Of a stretch of 64,000 nt of DNA, positions 8,516-16,112 are shown piece after piece; within the stretch, counting starts at the first letter, position 1; each line of letters starts with the position of its first letter. Below the pieces are notes generated by a model, which was given only the letters and a program-made list of their open reading frames with translations, did no database searches and had not been told where the DNA came from. Position numbers and translations under genes: made by a program. The DNA comes from Kitasatospora sp052076145 (lineage in GTDB: Bacteria; Actinomycetota; Actinomycetes; Streptomycetales; Streptomycetaceae), in NCBI RefSeq assembly GCF_052076145.1, contig NZ_CP197246.1:1178001-1242000 (forward strand). Reading direction: 5' to 3'.

Positions 8516-9378
8516 TGACCACCAAGCCCCTGACGCCCAAGCCCCTGACGCCCAGGACCCGTTCGTTCAGCCCCCGCACGCTGGTCATCACCGCGGTCGC
8601 CTGGCTGCTCGCCGCGCTCTTCCTGCTCCCCTACCTGGAGATGGTCGTCACCGCGCTGCGCCCCGCCGACGAACTGCGCGACGCCACCTACCTCCCCAAG
8701 CACTTCGCCTGGTCCAACCTCATCAACGTCTGGCGCGACTCCACCCTCGGCACCAACCTCCAGGTCACCCTCCTGGTCGCCGGCGGCTCCACCCTCCTCG
8801 TCCTACTGGTCGCCCTCCCCGCCGCCTACTACACCGCCCGGATGCGCTTCCGCGGACGCCGCGCCTTCCTGCTGCTCGTCCTCGTCACCCAGATGTTCCA
8901 GCCGACCTCACTCCTCGTCGGCCTCTACCGCGAGTTCTACCAGTTCCACATGCTCAACTCCGTCTGGACCCTGATCATCTGCAACGCCGCCTTCAACCTC
9001 GCGTTCGCAATCTGGATCCTCACCGCCTACATCTCCTCCATCCCCGTCGAACTCGAGGAAGCCGCCCAGATCGACGGCCTCGGCCGACTCGGCGCACTAC
9101 GCCGCGTCACCATCCCCCTCGCCATGCCCGGCATCGTCACCGCCGTGATCTTCACCTTCATCTCCGCCTGGAACGAATTCGTCATGGGACTGCGCCTCAC
9201 CACCGTCCCCGACAGCCAACCCCTCACCGTCGGCATCAACAACTTCATCGGCAACTACACCGTCCAGTGGAACTACCTCTTCGCCGGATCAGTCGTCGCC
9301 ATCCTCCCCGTCGTCATCCTCTTCGCCTTCATCGAACGCCAGGTCGTCTCCGGCCTCACCGCAGGCTCCGTCAAGTAG
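8515..9378 (+). CDS. sugar ABC transporter permease (MalG-like)
   Basis: It is 287 residues, starting at the ATG that overlaps the previous stop. It has about six membrane helices and an EAA loop (ELEEAAQIDGLGRLGALRRV, then IPLAMPG). It pairs with the upstream permease to form the import channel. A repeated leader segment (PLTPKPLTP) precedes the first helix, from a short direct repeat at 8525-8552. Its 3' end overlaps the opposite-strand gene at 9371 by eight bases. Confidence 0.92.
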   Translation: MTTKPLTPKPLTPRTRSFSPRTLVITAVAWLLAALFLLPYLEMVVTALRPADELRDATYLPKHFAWSNLINVWRDSTLGTNLQVTLLVAGGSTLLVLLVALPAAYYTARMRFRGRRAFLLLVLVTQMFQPTSLLVGLYREFYQFHMLNSVWTLIICNAAFNLAFAIWILTAYISSIPVELEEAAQIDGLGRLGALRRVTIPLAMPGIVTAVIFTFISAWNEFVMGLRLTTVPDSQPLTVGINNFIGNYTVQWNYLFAGSVVAILPVVILFAFIERQVVSGLTAGSVK

Positions 9379-9997
9379 CCCACAGGGGACGCGGCCAGAC
9401 CTCGCCGCGCAACGTCGTGCCGAGCACCAGGGAGCGGGCCGTGTCCTCGGCCTCCTCCCGGCCGCAGACGACGATCTGCTCGTCCTCGCCGACCGTCACC
9501 ATGGTGCCGAAGAAGCCCCCGAACGCGAACCTCGACCCCTCGACCTCGCTCCCGTCCACCAGGAGCGAGGCCGGCGTCGTCTCCCCCTCGAAGTCCTGCC
9601 AGCGGAAGTGGCCCTGCCGGGGGCTCGCGTTGTCGGCGAAGTTCACCATCGTGCCGGCCAGCGTCGTCTCCGCCGGGTACCGGGCGTTCGCGGGGAGGGG
9701 TTGGGCCGTGAGCACCATCGCGTGCGTCCGGCGGTTCGCCGCGATGTACTGCACCTGCAACTCGCGGACGAAGTCGTCCTGGCTGGAGGTACCGACCAGC
9801 AGCCGCCACTCGGCGGGCGGCTCGGCGAGCATCGCGAACCGGCGGCCGAAGCTCGCGATCCACTCCTCGGGCGTCGGGACGTGCGGGCGGGGCGCGCCGG
9901 GTGGGCTCCGGAACACAGGTGTCTCCCAACTCCGTTCGTGGACGGGCTCTGGGTGCAGATCCTCGCAGCGGGCCGAGTACGGTGTCCGGGAGATCAC
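9371..9997 (-). CDS. hypothetical protein
   Basis: It is 208 residues from a GTG at 9997 that has no good ribosome-binding site, so the real start may lie further in. I do not recognise the family. The protein looks soluble, with no signal peptide or membrane helix, and is rich in charged and aromatic residues (EEWIASFGRRF, GHFRWQDFEG, SRFAFGGFFGTM). It is transcribed divergently from the hydroxyisobutyryl-CoA hydrolase with a perfect palindrome between them. Its tail overlaps the permease end on the other strand. I give no function. Confidence 0.65.
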   Translation of the reverse strand: MISRTPYSARCEDLHPEPVHERSWETPVFRSPPGAPRPHVPTPEEWIASFGRRFAMLAEPPAEWRLLVGTSSQDDFVRELQVQYIAANRRTHAMVLTAQPLPANARYPAETTLAGTMVNFADNASPRQGHFRWQDFEGETTPASLLVDGSEVEGSRFAFGGFFGTMVTVGEDEQIVVCGREEAEDTARSLVLGTTLRGEVWPRPLWAT

Positions 9998-10002
9998 GCG
10001 AC

Positions 10003-10014
10003 GGGCATATGCCC
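10003..10014. promoter_or_regulatory. perfect palindrome GGGCATATGCCC between divergent genes
   Basis: A 12-base perfect palindrome in the 38-base gap between two divergent starts (9997 on minus, 10036 on plus). A single site here could control both genes. Its role is inferred from symmetry and position. Confidence 0.4.
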
Positions 10015-10035
10015 TCTGAGGGACGGGAACGGCCG

Positions 10036-11070
10036 ATGCCCACCGACGTACAGCTGCACATCGACGGCTCCATCGGGCGGATCGTCCTGGACCGGCCGAA
10101 GGCCATGAACGCGCTCACCCACGGCATGGTGCAGGCGGTCAGGGAGGCGCTCGACGCCTGGGCCGTGGACGAGGCCGTCACCGCCGTCGTGCTGACGGGG
10201 GCGGGCGAGCGCGGGCTGTGCGCCGGGGCCGACATCCGAGCGCTGCACGACGACGCCAAGGCGGGCGGGGCGGGCGCCCGCGCGTTCTTCCGGGACGAGT
10301 ACCGGCTCAACCACCTGATCTCCCGCTACCCCAAGCCCTACCTGGCGGTGATGGACGGCGTCACGATGGGCGGCGGCGTCGGGCTCTCCGCCCACGGGAG
10401 CGTCCGGGTCGTCACCGAGCGCTCCGCCATCGGCATGCCCGAGACCAGGATCGGCCTGATGCCCGACGTCGGCGGCAGCCACCTGCTCGCCCACGCCCCC
10501 GGCGAGCTCGGCACCCACCTCGCCCTCACCGCCGCCACCATGGACGCCGCCGACGCCCTGCACTGCGGCTTCGCCGACCACTTCGTACCCTCCGCCGCCC
10601 TGCCCGCCCTCGTCGGCGCGGCCGACCCGCTCGCCGAGCTGCCCGGCCTGACGGCCGCCGCTCCCGCCTCCACCCTCAGCGGTCAGCGGGACTGGATCGA
10701 CGCCTGCTACGCGGCCGACAGCGTCGAGGAGATCGTCGACCGGCTCCACTCGTACGGCCTGCCCGAGGCCAAGGAGGCGGCCGAGCAGATCCTCGGCAAG
10801 TCGCCCACCGCGCTCAAGGTCACCCTCGCGGCGCTGCGGCGCGCCCGTACGCACACCACCCTGGCCGAGACCCTCGACCAGGAGTACCGCCTCTCGGTCA
10901 CGGCCCTCACCACCCCCGACCTGCCCGAGGGCATCCGCGCCCAGGTCATCGACAAGGACCGCAACCCGCGCTGGTCGCCCGCGACCCTGGCCGAGGTCAC
11001 ACCCGAGGCGGTCGAACGCTTCTTCGCCCCGCTGGGCGACGGCGAGCTGCGGCTCTCCGCCGCCGGGTGA
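10036..11070 (+). CDS. 3-hydroxyisobutyryl-CoA hydrolase (crotonase family)
   Basis: It is 344 residues, longer than a plain enoyl-CoA hydratase (about 260) and typical for the hydrolase of valine degradation. The crotonase oxyanion hole is in LCAGADIRAL and MGGGVGLSAHG. The hydrolase-specific blocks are SAIGMPETRIGLMPDVGGS, carrying the catalytic Glu and Asp, and the C-terminal QVIDKDRNPRW. The ATG at 10036 was chosen because the conserved start (VQLHIDGSIGRIVLDRP) follows at once. It is followed by an enoyl-CoA hydratase, consistent with branched-chain acyl-CoA catabolism. Confidence 0.9.
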   Translation: MPTDVQLHIDGSIGRIVLDRPKAMNALTHGMVQAVREALDAWAVDEAVTAVVLTGAGERGLCAGADIRALHDDAKAGGAGARAFFRDEYRLNHLISRYPKPYLAVMDGVTMGGGVGLSAHGSVRVVTERSAIGMPETRIGLMPDVGGSHLLAHAPGELGTHLALTAATMDAADALHCGFADHFVPSAALPALVGAADPLAELPGLTAAAPASTLSGQRDWIDACYAADSVEEIVDRLHSYGLPEAKEAAEQILGKSPTALKVTLAALRRARTHTTLAETLDQEYRLSVTALTTPDLPEGIRAQVIDKDRNPRWSPATLAEVTPEAVERFFAPLGDGELRLSAAG

Positions 11071-11161
11071 CCACCGTCTCGGCTGCTGAGACTGGCGCGA
11101 GGGGCCGTCTGTCGTAGATCGTAGGCGGCGTCAGATGTCCGGCAAGGATGGAGCACGGTTC

Positions 11162-11938
11162 ATGGCTGAGTACGCGACGATTCTGGTCGAGCGCAAGGGG
11201 CGGGTCGGGCTGATCACGCTCAACCGGCCGGAGGCGCTCAACGCGCTGAACACGCAGGTGATGAACGAGGTGGTGGCCGCCGCCACCGCGTTCGACCGCG
11301 ACCGGGAGATCGGCGCGATGGTGATCACCGGCTCGGAGAAGGCGTTCGCCGCCGGGGCCGACATCAAGGAGATGCAGGGCAACAGCTTCCCCGAGGTCTA
11401 CCTCGACGACTGGCTCGGCCCCTGGGACCGCCTCGGCCAGCTGCGCAAGCCCGTCATCGCCGCCGTCTCGGGCTACGCGCTGGGCGGGGGCTGCGAGTTG
11501 GCGATGCTCTGTGACGTGCTGCTCGCCGCCGACACGGCGAAGTTCGGCCAGCCCGAGATCAAGCTCGGCGTCATCCCCGGCATCGGCGGCTCCCAGCGGC
11601 TGACCCGCGCGGTCGGCAAGGCCAAGGCCATGGAGCTGTGCCTGACCGGCCGGATGATGGGCGCGGAGGAGGCCGAGCGCGCCGGCCTGGTCTCCCGCAT
11701 CGTCCCCGCCGCCGACCTGATGACCGAGGCCCTCGCCGTGGCCGAGACCATCGCCGGCATGTCCACCCCCGCCGCCGTGATGATGAAGGAGTCGGTCAAC
11801 CGCGCCTTCGAATCCACCCTCGCCGAGGGCGTCCGCTTCGAACGCCGCCTCTTCCACGCCGCCTTCGCCACCGCGGACCAGAAGGAGGGCATGGCCGCCT
11901 TCGCCGAGAAGCGCCCCCCGGAGTTCCAGAACCGTTGA
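11162..11938 (+). CDS. echA: enoyl-CoA hydratase
   Basis: It is 258 residues, the usual family length. It hydrates trans-2-enoyl-CoA to 3-hydroxyacyl-CoA. Both catalytic glutamates are visible, in GGGCELAMLCD and KFGQPEIKLG, and FAAGADIKEM supplies the oxyanion hole. The internal ATG at 11162 is preferred to 11135 because AAGGATGGAG lies before it and MAEYATILVERKG is the conserved beginning. The crotonase-type neighbour upstream suggests valine or fatty-acid oxidation. The gene ends before a hairpin terminator. Confidence 0.93.
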   Translation: MAEYATILVERKGRVGLITLNRPEALNALNTQVMNEVVAAATAFDRDREIGAMVITGSEKAFAAGADIKEMQGNSFPEVYLDDWLGPWDRLGQLRKPVIAAVSGYALGGGCELAMLCDVLLAADTAKFGQPEIKLGVIPGIGGSQRLTRAVGKAKAMELCLTGRMMGAEEAERAGLVSRIVPAADLMTEALAVAETIAGMSTPAAVMMKESVNRAFESTLAEGVRFERRLFHAAFATADQKEGMAAFAEKRPPEFQNR

Positions 11939-11960
11939 CGGCACGCAGGCGTTGACCACA

Positions 11961-11988
11961 GGGGGTGCGGGGCAAGCCCCGCGCCCCC
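11961..11988. terminator. GC-rich hairpin between convergent genes
   Basis: Thirteen-base arms (GGGGGTGCGGGGC and GCCCCGCGCCCCC, one wobble pair) with an AA loop, between the convergent stops of echA and the aldo/keto reductase. No T tract, so it is probably a bidirectional actinomycete-type terminator. Confidence 0.65.
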
Positions 11989-12017
11989 TTCCCGCTTGCC
12001 GGACCGCTGATGTCGCC

Positions 12018-13016
12018 TCAGCGTTCGAGGTGGGCCCGCCCGGATGCTGCATACCGTTCGCCGATGACGGCGCTTTCGGGGACGGCCGCCTCGATGCGGG
12101 CGATCTGCCCGGCCGTCAGCTCGATCCCGGCGGCGGCCGTGTTCTCCTCCAGGTAGGTGATCCGCTTGGTCCCGGGGATCGGGACGATGTCCGGGCCCTG
12201 GGCCAGCAGCCAGGCCAAGGCGAGTTGGACGGCGCTGTGCCCGCTCTCCCCGGCGATCGCGCGCAGTTCGGCGACGAGCTTCAGGTTCGCGTCGAGGTTG
12301 TCGCCCTGGAACCGCGGGTTCTGGCGGCGGAAGTCGTCCGGGGACATGCCGTCCAAGGTTGTGATCGTCCCGGTGAGCAGCCCCCGGCCGACCGGGGAGA
12401 ACGGGACGATCGCAATACCCAGTTCGCGCGCCGCCGGGATGATCTCCGCCTCGATGCCACGGGTGAACAGGGAGTACTCGCTCTGCAGCGCCGAGATCGG
12501 ATGGACGGCGTGGGCCGCGCGCAGCGTCGCGGCACTGACCTCGGACAGCCCCAGGTGCCTCACCTTCCCGGCCTGCACGAGCTCCGCCATGGCGCCGACC
12601 GACTCCTCGACCGGCACCTCGGGGTTGCGGCGGTGCATGTAGTACAGGTCGATGTGCTCGACCCCGAGGCGGGTCAGTGAGGCGTCCACAGCCTCGCGGA
12701 CGTAGGCCGCGTCGTTGCGGATCGTGCTGACGCCGTCGGTGGCGGTGTGGAAGCCGAACTTGGTGGCCAGGACCACCCCGTCACGGCGCGCGCCCGCCAG
12801 GGCACGGCCGACCAGGCGCTCGTTCCTGCCGCTGCCGTACATGTCGGCAGTGTCGAGAAAGGTGCAGCCGAGATCGAGTGCGCGATGGATCACCTCGACA
12901 TAGCCGGACTCGTCCGCGTCGCCGGTCTCGGGGCCATAGACGCCCGACATGCCCATGCACCCGAGGCCGAGAGCGGAGACCTCGGGGCCGTTCACGCCGA
13001 GTCTGCGGTGTTCCAT
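12018..13016 (-). CDS. aldo/keto reductase
   Basis: It is 332 residues with a TIM-barrel AKR pattern: N-terminal LGLGCMGMSG, the catalytic Asp/Tyr in DTADMYGSGRNE, Lys in VVLATKFG and His in DLYYMHRRNP. The C-terminal GTKRITYLEENTAA resembles the NADPH-binding end of AKR13-type (YakC-like) enzymes. These reduce aldehydes or ketones with NADPH. The ATG follows GAAGGA at longish spacing. It stands alone and convergent to echA. The physiological substrate is unknown. Confidence 0.92.
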   Translation of the reverse strand: MEHRRLGVNGPEVSALGLGCMGMSGVYGPETGDADESGYVEVIHRALDLGCTFLDTADMYGSGRNERLVGRALAGARRDGVVLATKFGFHTATDGVSTIRNDAAYVREAVDASLTRLGVEHIDLYYMHRRNPEVPVEESVGAMAELVQAGKVRHLGLSEVSAATLRAAHAVHPISALQSEYSLFTRGIEAEIIPAARELGIAIVPFSPVGRGLLTGTITTLDGMSPDDFRRQNPRFQGDNLDANLKLVAELRAIAGESGHSAVQLALAWLLAQGPDIVPIPGTKRITYLEENTAAAGIELTAGQIARIEAAVPESAVIGERYAASGRAHLER

Positions 13017-13175
13017 GAGGGCATCGTTCCTTCGGGGGGCAGGGGGACTTGAGGGTGCGGACGAAGGTCTCGGCCGGACCGTCCGTGCCCGCTACTCTCG
13101 CCTGCCGGAGGTCCGTCCGCAATGACACATCTCTGCAGTATTCCGCCACCGGCCCGGCCGCTGGGCGCGGCCGGC

Positions 13176-15002
13176 CTAGGACGCCGCCGCCTCCACTTCC
13201 GGCTCCTCCGGTGGGGGGCTGCTGAGGCGGGCGAGGCCGCTGCGGGTGGCGGCGACGACGATGTGGTCGCCGAGGGTGAGGGGGCGGGAGCGGTCGGCGT
13301 AGTTCCACTGGTAGTCGTCGGGGCGGCGGGCCAGGCGGACGGCTATCACCCGGACGCCGCCGCCGTCCTCGACGTCGTGGAGGTTGCGGCCGAGCAGGCC
13401 GGAGCCCTCGTCGGCGGCGAGTTCGGCGATCATCAGGACGTGTCGGTAGACCGAGAGGGTGCCGAGCACCTCACGGCCCATCAGGGCGGCGGCGAAGGCG
13501 GGGGCGGAGAGGTAGGAGACCGAGCGGGAGACGACGTTACCGAGGGTGGCGTACACGTGCTGGGCGAAGTCGTCGTCGAACAGCCGGACCACGATGCGGA
13601 CTTCGGACCGGAGGGCGCGGGCTTCGAGCGCCGCCTCCAGGTTGGTCGCGTCGTCGGCGGTGAGGGCGACCAGTGCGCGGCAGTGCTGCACCCGGGCCCG
13701 TAACAGCTGGCTCTCCAGCGGTGCGTCACCGACCAGCACCGGGAGGCCGAGGGCCCGGACGGCCGCGACGCCCCGGGCCTGCGGGTCGCGTTCGACGCAG
13801 ACGACCGGCACCCCGGCCTCGCGGATCAGGGTGGCGACACGGGTGCCGACGTTGCCGAGGCCGACCACCACGACGTGGTCCCGGGTGCCCGCGCCGGGGG
13901 CCTTGGGCAGGCCACGGCGGCCGGTGGCCAGGGCGTCGACGACGATCGCGGTGGCGACCGGCACGAAGGTGATGCCGCAGAAGGTGATGACAACTTGGGC
14001 GACGCGCTGCCAGACCCCGCCGCCGCCCGGGTCGCCCGGTGCGTCGGGCTGGGCGGCGCCGGCCATGTCGAGCAGGGTGAGGTAGACCGCCCAGCCGAAC
14101 CGGCCGTCGAGGTACCAGATCACCCCGGCCGAGGCGAGCACGGCGACCAGCGCGGTGATCAGCAACAGCCGCAGCCGGGCGCTGGTGAAGTACCGCAGGG
14201 TGTCCTGGAGGGCCCAACTGACCCTATGCCGCCAGGCGATGGCGATCGGTGGCTCGTTTCTCAGGGCCTGCAGGGCGGCGACACCGCCGGGAGTGTCGAG
14301 CAGTAGTGCGTCCGGGCCCTGACCGAAGCCGACCGGGCCGTCGGAGGCGGTGCGGCGGGCCAGCGCGATGAACTCGGCGGCCCGGCCCGCGGTTTCGGGC
14401 AGCAGCCGGAGCCGCCCGATGTCCTGCTGGTCGATCCGGTCGGCGACCACGCAGATCTGGCTGGACTGGATCTCGCCGTCGTACGCGACGTAGAGGTAAC
14501 GGTCCCCCACCCGGACGGAGTTGGGTCGGCTGAGCGCGCCGTTGGCGAAGGCCGGGGCGGCGGTGGCGGAGCCGGAGAGCGCGGCGCAGTTCGGCAGCAG
14601 CCGCCCGATGTGCTCGCCGAGCCGGTGGTTGAACATCCGGAGCACGATCCGGATGCCCGGGTTCCGGGTCTGGGCCGCGAGGGCGGCGTGGATGTTGTCC
14701 TGGTCGGAGCCGTCGACCAGTGCGATGCCGCGCGCCGTCCCGATGCCGGCGGCGCTCAGGGCTGCCGCCGTCACGGTGCCGTACTCCAGCACGGCGGCGA
14801 CCCCGGGCAGTACCGCTATCTGCGGAGCGTGGTCACGGGTCAGTTCGGGCAACACCACGACCACGGGCACTTCGTACTGTTCGACCAGCTCGCGGACGAG
14901 CCGGTGGGCCAGGGCGTTGCCGCCGCAGACGATGTAATGGTTGCTGAACGATTCGACCGGCAGCGGTTCGACCGGCAGGGCCCCCCACCCTTCATGCGTC
15001 AT
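13176..15002 (-). CDS. two-RCK (TrkA-N) potassium-channel-like membrane protein
   Basis: About 608 residues from the ATG at 15002; a TTG at 15068 is the alternative. The order is a Rossmann TrkA-N domain (HYIVCGGNALAHRL), a membrane segment with at least two helices around residues 280-370 and an acidic Gly-rich loop between them, a second TrkA-N domain (VVVVGLGNVGTRVA), and a TrkA-C-like end. RCK domains bind nucleotides or ions and gate potassium channels. No TVGYG-type selectivity filter is visible in the pore-like segment; the corresponding region reads TLLDMAGAAQPD. Transport of another ion, or a purely regulatory role, is therefore possible. Confidence 0.82.
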   Translation of the reverse strand: MTHEGWGALPVEPLPVESFSNHYIVCGGNALAHRLVRELVEQYEVPVVVVLPELTRDHAPQIAVLPGVAAVLEYGTVTAAALSAAGIGTARGIALVDGSDQDNIHAALAAQTRNPGIRIVLRMFNHRLGEHIGRLLPNCAALSGSATAAPAFANGALSRPNSVRVGDRYLYVAYDGEIQSSQICVVADRIDQQDIGRLRLLPETAGRAAEFIALARRTASDGPVGFGQGPDALLLDTPGGVAALQALRNEPPIAIAWRHRVSWALQDTLRYFTSARLRLLLITALVAVLASAGVIWYLDGRFGWAVYLTLLDMAGAAQPDAPGDPGGGGVWQRVAQVVITFCGITFVPVATAIVVDALATGRRGLPKAPGAGTRDHVVVVGLGNVGTRVATLIREAGVPVVCVERDPQARGVAAVRALGLPVLVGDAPLESQLLRARVQHCRALVALTADDATNLEAALEARALRSEVRIVVRLFDDDFAQHVYATLGNVVSRSVSYLSAPAFAAALMGREVLGTLSVYRHVLMIAELAADEGSGLLGRNLHDVEDGGGVRVIAVRLARRPDDYQWNYADRSRPLTLGDHIVVAATRSGLARLSSPPPEEPEVEAAAS

Positions 15003-15138
15003 ACCGTCGGAGTGTAACTGAGCCGATCGGTCGTACGGGTGACGGCCGGACGACTGATTGATCGTCAACCTGCGAACGGAGGATCACCGCCGGGGGTAGA
15101 CAGCTCGGTGTACGTCCGACCAAGGGGAGCGAGCCGCC

Positions 15139-15990
15139 ATGCCGACGATCCGCCGCCGGTGCACCGCCGCGCTCGGTGCGCTGGGGCTCGCCCTGGCGCT
15201 GCTCGCGCACACTCCGCCCGCCCAGGCGGCCCCGGCCCCCTACTGGACGCTGGTCTGGTCGGACGAGTTCACGGGCGCGGCCGGGACCGCGCCCGACCGG
15301 TGGCGCTGGAACCACGACACGGACGGGCTCGGGCACGGCAACAACGAGCTGGAGTACTACACCACCGGCACCGCCAATGCCGGCCTGGACGGCGCGGGTC
15401 ACCTGCTGCTGACCGCCCGCGCGGACGACGCCGCCGGGCTGCCCTGCTGGTACGGGCCCTGTCGGTACACCTCGGCGCGGCTGAACACCGCCGGGCACTT
15501 CAGCGCGGGGACGGGCCGGATCGAGGCCCGGATCAAGATCCCCTGCGGGGAGGGGCTCTGGCCGGCCTTCTGGGCCCTCGGCACCCGCACCGACCTGCTC
15601 GGCTGGCCGAACGCGGGCGAGATCGACGTCATGGAGAACACCGGCGCGGAGCCGGGCACGGTGCACTCGGCGCTGCACGGGCCCGGCGGCTTCGACCGGG
15701 TCACCGCGTACTCCCTCCCCGGGGGCGGGCGGTTCTGCGACGACTACCACGTGTACGCCGCCGAGCGCCACGTAGACCGGGTGAACTTCCTGGTCGACGG
15801 GCAGGTGCACCACACCGTGCTGCAGAGCGAGGCGGGCTCGCGCTGGGTCTTCGACCAGCCGTTCTACCTCGTCCTCGACCTGGCCGTGGGCGGCGACTTC
15901 CCCGGCCCGCCGGACGCCACGACGGTCTTCCCCGCCGTCATGGCGGTCGACTACGTCCGCGCCTACCGCAGCAACTCCGCCCTGGGCTGA
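15139..15990 (+). CDS. secreted glycoside hydrolase family 16 (beta-glucanase-like)
   Basis: It is 283 residues with a Sec signal peptide (basic MPTIRRR, hydrophobic stretch, cleavage probably after PPAQA). The remainder is a GH16 jelly-roll. The catalytic motif ExDxxE is GEIDVMEN with nucleophile E161, D163 and acid/base E166. WxxW-type blocks such as LWPAFWALG line the cleft. The family cleaves beta-1,3 or mixed beta-1,3-1,4 glucans; this looks like the short single-domain laminarinase/lichenase type. No carbohydrate-binding module is attached. It is divergent from the RCK gene. Confidence 0.93.
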   Translation: MPTIRRRCTAALGALGLALALLAHTPPAQAAPAPYWTLVWSDEFTGAAGTAPDRWRWNHDTDGLGHGNNELEYYTTGTANAGLDGAGHLLLTARADDAAGLPCWYGPCRYTSARLNTAGHFSAGTGRIEARIKIPCGEGLWPAFWALGTRTDLLGWPNAGEIDVMENTGAEPGTVHSALHGPGGFDRVTAYSLPGGGRFCDDYHVYAAERHVDRVNFLVDGQVHHTVLQSEAGSRWVFDQPFYLVLDLAVGGDFPGPPDATTVFPAVMAVDYVRAYRSNSALG

Positions 15991-16018
15991 CCGGGCCGGC
16001 CCCGACCGACCGGCCGTC

Positions 16019-16030
16019 GAGCTGACGAAG
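16019..16030 (+). promoter_or_regulatory. GAGCTGACGAAG element upstream of nasA
   Basis: The 8-mer GAGCTGAC lies 87 bases before the nasA start. It recurs in the leaders of the next two transcription units (19697-19704 and 20430-20437), in each case about 90-110 bases before the start codon. This suggests a shared site in three adjacent nitrogen-related units. GC-rich 8-mers can recur by chance, so the role is inferred. Confidence 0.35.
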
Positions 16031-16112
16031 TGCCCGGCCCGTCGTTGCCGCGACCGCGCCGCACCGGCAGTTTCACGGTGCGGATGCGGGCACGACGACG
16101 GGCGGGCACACG

